Positions 15,979 through 20,822 of a DNA stretch of 20,822 bases are shown one piece after another. Source of the DNA: CAYPKW01 sp964411425 (GTDB lineage: Bacteria; Pseudomonadota; Alphaproteobacteria; Dongiales; Dongiaceae); assembly GCA_964411425.1 (NCBI GenBank), contig CAYPKW010000042.1, positions 1-20,822 on the forward strand, given 5' to 3'. The notes below the pieces were generated by a model that saw nothing but the letters and a program-made list of their open reading frames with translations, was not told the DNA's origin and did not search any database. The position numbers were made by a program, and so were the translations under genes. The first letter of the stretch is position 1. Each line of letters begins with the position of its first letter.

Positions 15979-17958
15979 ATGCCCGACCTATTCGACCGCC
16001 TCCCTGGCCGGCCCACCGGGTATTCCGCCAAGGACATCGAAGTCCTCGAAGGGCTGGAGCCGGTGCGCCGGCGTCCCGGCATGTACATCGGCGGCACCGA
16101 CGAAGGGGGGATGCACCACCTGGCGGCGGAGTTGCTGGACAACGCCATGGACGAGGCGGTGGCCGGCCACGCCAGCCGCATCGAGCTGGCGCTGGACGCC
16201 GAGGGGTTCGTTACCGTGCGCGACAACGGGCGCGGGATTCCGGTCGATCCGCATCCTAAGTTCAAGAAGCCGGCGCTTGAGGTGATACTCACTACGCTGC
16301 ACTCCGGGGGCAAGTTCGGCGGCACGGTGTACAAGACGGCCGGCGGCTTGCACGGGGTCGGGCTGTCCGTCGTCAACGCGCTCGCCGACCGGCTCACCGT
16401 GGAGGTGGCGCGCGAGCGCCAGCTTTTCACCCAAGAATACGCGCGCGGGAAACCGGTATCGAAACTGCGCCGCCAGGGCGCCACGAACCGGCGCGGCACC
16501 GCGGTGCGCTTCCACGCCGATCCACAAATCTTCGCCGCGGCGGCATTCAGGCCGGCCCGGCTCTATCGCATGGCGCGCTCCAAGGCCTATCTCTTCCAGG
16601 GCGTCGAGGTGCGCTGGGCGTGCGATCCCAGGCTGATCGGCAAGGACGACCCGACGCCGGCGGAGGAGACGTTTAATTTCCCGCGCGGGCTGCTCGATTT
16701 CCTCGACGCCAGCCTGGAGGGCCGCAAGGCCGTGACCGTGGCGCCGTTCCACGGCGGCGCCGATTTTCCCGACGGCCAGGGCCGGCTCGAGTGGGCGGTC
16801 GCCTGGCCGACCGATGGCGAGGGGTTCATCAACTCGTATTGCAACACGGTGCCGACGCCCGACGGCGGCAGCCACGAGGCGGGCCTGCGCGCCGGGCTTG
16901 CCCGCTCGTTCAAGGCCTACGGTGAACTGGTCGGCAACCGTAAGGTCGCCGCCGTCACGGCGGAGGACATCGCGGGCGGCGCCTCGATGCTGCTCTCGCT
17001 CTTCATCGAGAACCCGCAGTTCCAGGGGCAGACCAAGGAACGCCTGTCGTCGCCCGAAGCGGGCCGGCTGGTGGAAGCCACGATCAAGGACCACTTCGAC
17101 CACTGGCTGTCCGCCGACGCGGAGCGCGCGCGGGATGTCATGGACCGGATGGTCGAGATCTCCGAGGATCGCCAGCGCCGCCGCCAGGACCGCGAGCTGG
17201 AACGCAAGACGGCGACCCGCAAGCTGCGCTTGCCCGGCAAGCTCACCGATTGCGCCCGTGGCGCCGCCGGCGGCACCGAGCTGTTCATCGTCGAGGGCGA
17301 TTCGGCGGGCGGCTCGGCCAAGCAGGCGCGCGACCGCGAGACCCAGGCGGTGCTCCCCCTGCGCGGCAAGATCCTCAACGTAGTGAGCGCGTCGACTGAC
17401 AAGCTGCAAGCGAACCAGGAGCTCGTCGACCTCATGCAGGCGCTCGGCTGCGGCACCCGCGACAAGTACATCGAGAAGAACCTGCGCTACGAGCGCGTCA
17501 TCGTGATGACCGATGCCGACGTGGACGGCGCGCACATCGCCTCGCTGCTGATGACGTTCTTCTACCGCGAGATGCCGGAACTGATCGAAGGCGGGCATCT
17601 CTATCTGGCGCAGCCGCCGCTGTACCGCTTGAGCCAGGGCGGGCACACCCTTTATGCTCGCGACGACGCCCACAAGGAGGCCTTGCTCAAGACGCAGTTC
17701 AACGGCCGGGGCAAGGTCGAGATCGGGCGCTTCAAGGGCCTGGGCGAGATGCCGGCGGCGCAACTTCGGGCAACCACCATGGATCCGGCCAACCGCACGC
17801 TGCTCTCGGTGCGGATGCCGAGGCGCCACGAAGCGACGGAGCGCGCGGCCGCCCGTGAGACCGCCGATCTCGTCGAATGCCTGATGGGGCGCCGGCCCGA
17901 GTTGCGCTTCGCGTTCATCCAGGAGAACGCGAGGCTCGTGCGGGACATCGACCTATGA
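15979..17958 (+). CDS. parE: DNA topoisomerase IV subunit B
   Basis: The 659-residue ATPase subunit of topoisomerase IV, which decatenates daughter chromosomes together with ParC (E. coli ParE 630). The GHKL ATPase domain shows E51 and N55 in ELLDNAMDEA, DNGRGIPVD (82-90) and the lid GGLHGVGLSVVNAL. The transducer domain follows. The TOPRIM domain shows E439 in EGDSAGGSAKQARDR, PLRGKILNV and the metal-binding DADVDG (512-517). SAKQARDRETQAVLPLRGK is typical of ParE rather than GyrB. I chose the ATG at 15979, which gives MPDLFDRL; the frame extends 12 codons upstream, but a promoter overlaps that part. There is no ribosome-binding site, in keeping with a leaderless message. The stop overlaps the next gene by 4 bp. 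Confidence 0.97.
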   Translation: MPDLFDRLPGRPTGYSAKDIEVLEGLEPVRRRPGMYIGGTDEGGMHHLAAELLDNAMDEAVAGHASRIELALDAEGFVTVRDNGRGIPVDPHPKFKKPALEVILTTLHSGGKFGGTVYKTAGGLHGVGLSVVNALADRLTVEVARERQLFTQEYARGKPVSKLRRQGATNRRGTAVRFHADPQIFAAAAFRPARLYRMARSKAYLFQGVEVRWACDPRLIGKDDPTPAEETFNFPRGLLDFLDASLEGRKAVTVAPFHGGADFPDGQGRLEWAVAWPTDGEGFINSYCNTVPTPDGGSHEAGLRAGLARSFKAYGELVGNRKVAAVTAEDIAGGASMLLSLFIENPQFQGQTKERLSSPEAGRLVEATIKDHFDHWLSADAERARDVMDRMVEISEDRQRRRQDRELERKTATRKLRLPGKLTDCARGAAGGTELFIVEGDSAGGSAKQARDRETQAVLPLRGKILNVVSASTDKLQANQELVDLMQALGCGTRDKYIEKNLRYERVIVMTDADVDGAHIASLLMTFFYREMPELIEGGHLYLAQPPLYRLSQGGHTLYARDDAHKEALLKTQFNGRGKVEIGRFKGLGEMPAAQLRATTMDPANRTLLSVRMPRRHEATERAAARETADLVECLMGRRPELRFAFIQENARLVRDIDL

Positions 17959-18545
17959 CCCGGCCGAGAGATTCCCTTCTGTTCCGTTCGCTCATGCTAG
18001 CCGCGGTCGTGGCGGGGCCGGCCGCCGCCGTCGCCGGCACGCTTGTCCACCATATCTCGATCGACGACTCCTACACCACGCAGGAGGTCGGCTACGCCGT
18101 GGCCGGCGACCGCGACCTCAGGGTCGAGGTGATCGGCAATCCGTTCGCCGTCGAGGCGGCCGAGCTCGCGGCCATCGCGGCGGAGGCGATGCAGGGAGCG
18201 AATTTCGGCCCCGTGGTGCATTTCTCGGCCACCCCGGCCGCGGAGCGGCCCGGCTACCGCGTCCGGCTGGTGTTCAACGGCCCGACGGCCAGCAACCTCT
18301 ACGCCTTCTGCGCGGAGGCCCCCGAGGCATTGGCGGCGGCCGGCTCGCCGGGCAAGGATATCCGCCTGCTGGCGGGATTCTGTCGCGGCAACAGGGCGCT
18401 GAGCTATCTGTCGGCAGAGACCGGCGCCATCGGCGATCCCGGCGACCCCGCGTTCCGCGACTTCATGCGCCAGGTCACGGTGCTGCTGTTCCCGCCCAAC
18501 CAGAGCATCCACGACCCGGGCCGCTGCACGACCCCGTTCTGCTGA
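17955..18545 (+). CDS. Exported protein of unknown function with four cysteines, coupled to parE
   Basis: A 196-residue protein that I cannot name. It has an N-terminal signal peptide (positive RPRD, hydrophobic SLMLAAVVAGPAAAVAG, about residues 12-28) and no further membrane segment. The mature part has a mixed alpha/beta look (DLRVEVIGNPF, YRVRLVFNGP, DIRLLAGFCRGNRALSYL). Its only four cysteines (C119, C143, C191, C196) all lie in the exported part and could form two disulfides. The ATG at 17955 overlaps the parE stop as ATGA, so translation is probably coupled to parE. It ends 3 bp before the convergent isochorismatase-type gene. Confidence 0.8.
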   Translation: MTRPRDSLLFRSLMLAAVVAGPAAAVAGTLVHHISIDDSYTTQEVGYAVAGDRDLRVEVIGNPFAVEAAELAAIAAEAMQGANFGPVVHFSATPAAERPGYRVRLVFNGPTASNLYAFCAEAPEALAAAGSPGKDIRLLAGFCRGNRALSYLSAETGAIGDPGDPAFRDFMRQVTVLLFPPNQSIHDPGRCTTPFC

Positions 18546-18548
18546 CGG

Positions 18549-19100
18549 CTACTTGATGAGCCGGCTCAACTCGCGGAACTCGTGCGTGCCGGCCCGGCCC
18601 AACCACTCGAAGACCACCATCTCGGTCGTCGCCACCTCGACCCCGTTCTCGCGCAGGCGGAGAAGCCCAGCCTCGCGGTTGGCGGGCGTGCGCGAGGAGG
18701 TGGCGTCGGCCACCACGATGGGGGTATAGCCGGTCTCCTTGAGGCCGATCGCCGTCTGCAAGACGCAGACGTGCGTCTCCATGCCGCAGATCACCACTTG
18801 GTCGCGCCCAAGCGCCTGCAGCCCTTCGAATCGGCGGCGCAGGCCGGGCTCGCCGGCGCAGGAGAAGTGCGTCTTCTCCACCACCGCGTCGTCGGGCGCC
18901 AGTGCCAGCAACTCGGCCACCGTGCGGCCGAGGCCCGCGGGGTACTGCTCCGAGACCACCATCGGGACCGCGAGCCGGCCCGCCGCCTGCATCAGGATGG
19001 CGGCGTTGCGGATGGCGGCGTCGGCCCGGTCGACCGCCGGGGCGAGTCTCTCCTGCACGTCGACGATGAGCAGGCTGGAGCGGTCGCGGGCGATCAGCAA
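18549..19100 (-). CDS. Isochorismatase-family cysteine hydrolase
   Basis: A 183-residue cytoplasmic hydrolase of the isochorismatase-like superfamily. The catalytic triad is visible: D14 in LLIVDVQERL, K76 in VVEKTHFSC and C112 in ICGMETHVCVLQTA. The GMETHVCV block and overall size resemble the ISOC/YcaC-type branch of unknown substrate. The start is a TTG at 19100: AAAAGGAG ends 7 nt upstream, and translation from there gives the usual beginning just before the first strand. It is convergent with the parE-coupled gene (3 bp between stops) and divergent from the RNA helicase. Confidence 0.92.
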   Translation of the reverse strand: MLIARDRSSLLIVDVQERLAPAVDRADAAIRNAAILMQAAGRLAVPMVVSEQYPAGLGRTVAELLALAPDDAVVEKTHFSCAGEPGLRRRFEGLQALGRDQVVICGMETHVCVLQTAIGLKETGYTPIVVADATSSRTPANREAGLLRLRENGVEVATTEMVVFEWLGRAGTHEFRELSRLIK

Positions 19101-19107
19101 GAAATGG

Positions 19108-19115
19108 CTCCTTTT
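19108..19115 (-). promoter_or_regulatory. Ribosome-binding site deciding a TTG start
   Basis: On the minus strand AAAAGGAG is followed by CCATTTC and then TTG. The strong match at 7 nt spacing supports the TTG at 19100 as start of the isochorismatase-family gene. No ATG in frame lies near. Confidence 0.75.
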
Positions 19116-19195
19116 CGACCTATTGCCAGAGACTAACGGACCCGGGACGGGCCGCCAACAGCGAGGCCTTCTTGGCCGCGCCTCCGGCAGTTCAT

Positions 19196-19223
19196 TTGAC
19201 TTTCACGAGACTCGGCCTATATT
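19196..19223 (+). promoter_or_regulatory. Sigma-70-type promoter of the RNA helicase
   Basis: TTGACT (19196-19201), 16 bp, TATATT (19218-19223), both close to consensus. Initiation near 19230 gives a leader of about 67 nt, in which GTGAAA (19230-19235) can pair with TTTCAC (19266-19271), possibly extended by GC pairs inside. Confidence 0.65.
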
Positions 19224-19296
19224 GCACAGGTGAAAGGGGCCGCGGAAAGACGGGCGGCGGCACCGTTTCACGTGATCCTTGCCCGTTCCGGACATC

Positions 19297-20787
19297 ATGG
19301 AATTCTCAGATCTTGGGCTTAGCCCCGAAGTCCTGCGCGCGGTCGCCGATTCAGGATACCTCACCCCCACCCCCATCCAGGAACAAGCGATTCCCATCGT
19401 GCTGATGGGCCGCGACGTGCTGGGCTCGGCCCAGACCGGCACCGGCAAGACGGCGTCGTTCACGCTGCCGATGATCGACATCCTGCACGCCGGCCGGGCG
19501 CGGGCGCGCATGCCGCGCTCGCTCATCCTGGAGCCGACGCGCGAGCTGGCGACGCAGGTGGCCGACAGCTTCGAGCGCTACGGCAAATACCACAAGCTCG
19601 ACATGGCGCTGCTGATCGGCGGCGAATCCTTGGCCGACCAGGTCAAGTGCCTGGACCGCGGCGTCGATGTCCTCATCGCCACGCCCGGACGCCTGCTCGA
19701 TCTGTTCGAGCGCGGCAGGGTCCTGCTCAACGACGTGAAGATCCTGGTCATCGACGAGACCGACCGCATGCTCGACATGGGATTCATTCCCGACGTGGAG
19801 CGCATCGTTTCGCTGCTGCCGAAGATTCGCCAAACGCTGTTCTTTTGCGCCACCATGCCGCCGGAGATCCGGCGGCTCGCCGACGCCTTCCTGATGAACC
19901 CGAAGCACGTGTCCGTGGCGCCCCCGGCCTCGCCCTCCACCACCGTCACGCAAGGCCTGGTGGTGGTGGAGGAGGTGGACAAGCGCGAGGCGCTGCGCCG
20001 CTTGATCCGCTCCGAGAGCGTGCGCAACGCCCTCATCTTCTGCAACCGCAAGCGCGACGTGGACGTGCTCTGCCGCTCGCTCAAGAAGCACCATCTCGAC
20101 GCCGCGGCGCTGCACGGCGACATGTCGCAGCCGGTCCGCACCGAGACCCTCGATCGCTTCCGGCGCGGCGAGGTGGCACTCCTGGTGGCGAGCGACGTGG
20201 CGGCACGCGGCCTCGACATCATAGCGCTCGACCACGTGTTCAATTTCGACGTGCCGATCCACGCCGAGGACTACGTGCACCGCATCGGCCGCACCGCGCG
20301 CGCCGGGCGCGAAGGCCGCGCCTTCACCTTCGCCACGCCGGAGGACGGCCGTTTCGTGGGCGCCATCGAGAAGCTGATCGCCAAGCCGATTCCCCGCGTC
20401 GACATCGACGGCCTGCCGTCGAAGGAACTCGACTACGACGCGCGCCCGCGCCGGCGCGGCGGCCGCGGCGAGAGGCCAGCGCCGCGCGAACGCGAACGCC
20501 GCCCTGAGCGGCGCCGATCCGAGGCGCCCACGCGCGAGCCGGCCGCCGCCCTTGCAGCGCCCAACCCGGCGCCGCGCGAACGCGAACGCCGCCCTGAGCG
20601 GCGCCGGTCCGAGGCGCCCGCGCGCCACCCGGCCGTCGCCCTACCGGCGCCAAGCCCGGCGCCGCGCCGCCGCGAGCGGACGGAACTCGAGGCCCCCGTG
20701 CCCGCGTTCGGCGACCACATGCCGGAGTTCCTGCGCCGCCCGGTGCCGAAACCCGCCCCCCGCGCCACCGAAAGCGACGCGGCTTAG
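19297..20787 (+). CDS. DEAD-box-type ATP-dependent RNA helicase (variant motif DETD)
   Basis: A 496-residue superfamily 2 RNA helicase that remodels RNA or RNA-protein complexes with ATP. Motifs: Q motif TPTPIQEQAIP (23-33), motif I AQTGTGKT (45-52), PTREL (80-84), motif II DETD (153-156), motif III CAT (184-186), motif V ASDVAARGLDI (298-308) and motif VI HRIGRTARAGR (328-338). Motifs II and III differ from the usual DEAD and SAT. The core ends near residue 375; an Arg/Pro-rich tail with two near-identical 30-residue repeats follows, as an RNA-binding extension in the RhlE-like manner. I chose the ATG at 19297 (MEFSDLGLSPEVL, the typical start); an in-frame TTG lies six codons upstream. The stop is at 20785-20787; the last 35 bases of the window hold nothing I can identify. 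Confidence 0.93.
   Translation: MEFSDLGLSPEVLRAVADSGYLTPTPIQEQAIPIVLMGRDVLGSAQTGTGKTASFTLPMIDILHAGRARARMPRSLILEPTRELATQVADSFERYGKYHKLDMALLIGGESLADQVKCLDRGVDVLIATPGRLLDLFERGRVLLNDVKILVIDETDRMLDMGFIPDVERIVSLLPKIRQTLFFCATMPPEIRRLADAFLMNPKHVSVAPPASPSTTVTQGLVVVEEVDKREALRRLIRSESVRNALIFCNRKRDVDVLCRSLKKHHLDAAALHGDMSQPVRTETLDRFRRGEVALLVASDVAARGLDIIALDHVFNFDVPIHAEDYVHRIGRTARAGREGRAFTFATPEDGRFVGAIEKLIAKPIPRVDIDGLPSKELDYDARPRRRGGRGERPAPRERERRPERRRSEAPTREPAAALAAPNPAPRERERRPERRRSEAPARHPAVALPAPSPAPRRRERTELEAPVPAFGDHMPEFLRRPVPKPAPRATESDAA
20479..20658 (+). repeat. Two 90-bp direct repeats inside the helicase tail
   Basis: Units at 20479-20568 and 20569-20658 encode two 30-residue copies beginning APRERERRPERRRSEAP. 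The first 50 or so bases of each unit are identical except for one base (GATCC against GGTCC), and the rest has diverged. A third, degenerate start (APRRRERTE) follows. It looks like recent in-frame duplication. Confidence 0.85.
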
Positions 20788-20822
20788 ACCCAGCCGGTAT
20801 AGACGCCCAAGCCCCGTTTCTT

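Overview
The window is about 20.8 kb of GC-rich, gene-dense chromosomal DNA from an alphaproteobacterium. It is mostly core genome. The order tRNA-Leu, tig, clpP, clpX, lon, hup, tRNA-Val, tRNA-Asp is a classic alphaproteobacterial arrangement. The neighbouring glnB-glnA pair and parE fit the same class. The tRNA-His gene has an encoded G before the acceptor stem and a C73. The Rhizobiales/Rhodobacterales/Caulobacterales group has lost this pair, so a Rhodospirillales-like lineage is more likely (inference, no database search was possible).

Layout. Positions 1-7466 (minus strand) hold tRNA-Asp (cut by the window edge), a 351-bp inverted-repeat element, tRNA-Val, the nucleoid protein HU, the Lon protease, ClpX, ClpP, trigger factor and tRNA-Leu. 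This is a protein folding and quality-control cluster: trigger factor meets nascent chains, ClpXP and Lon degrade unfolded or tagged proteins, and HU is a nucleoid protein. Positions 7523-10472 (minus) hold a probable operon of an NTF2-like protein, an exported Sel1-repeat/SPOR protein and the bifunctional NAD(P)H-hydrate repair enzyme. A second complete inverted-repeat element and tRNA-His follow. Positions 11013-14161 (plus) hold a class I aminotransferase with a terminator, then glnB-glnA behind a near-consensus sigma-54 promoter: the nitrogen signal protein PII and glutamine synthetase. Positions 14337-15370 hold two tandem paralogous small exported proteins of unknown function. Then come a hotdog acyl-CoA thioesterase (minus), topoisomerase IV subunit B (parE, plus) overlapping an unknown exported four-cysteine protein, an isochorismatase-fold hydrolase (minus), and a DEAD-box-type RNA helicase with altered motifs and a repetitive basic tail (plus).

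No phage, integron, CRISPR array, transposase or defence island is visible. The least explained material is three short non-coding inverted-repeat elements, all in intergenic DNA and two of them ending in CTAG; the tandem pair of small exported proteins; the unknown protein translationally coupled to parE; and the helicase with DETD and CAT in place of DEAD and SAT. I see no convincing new multi-gene system. These are the places worth a second look.
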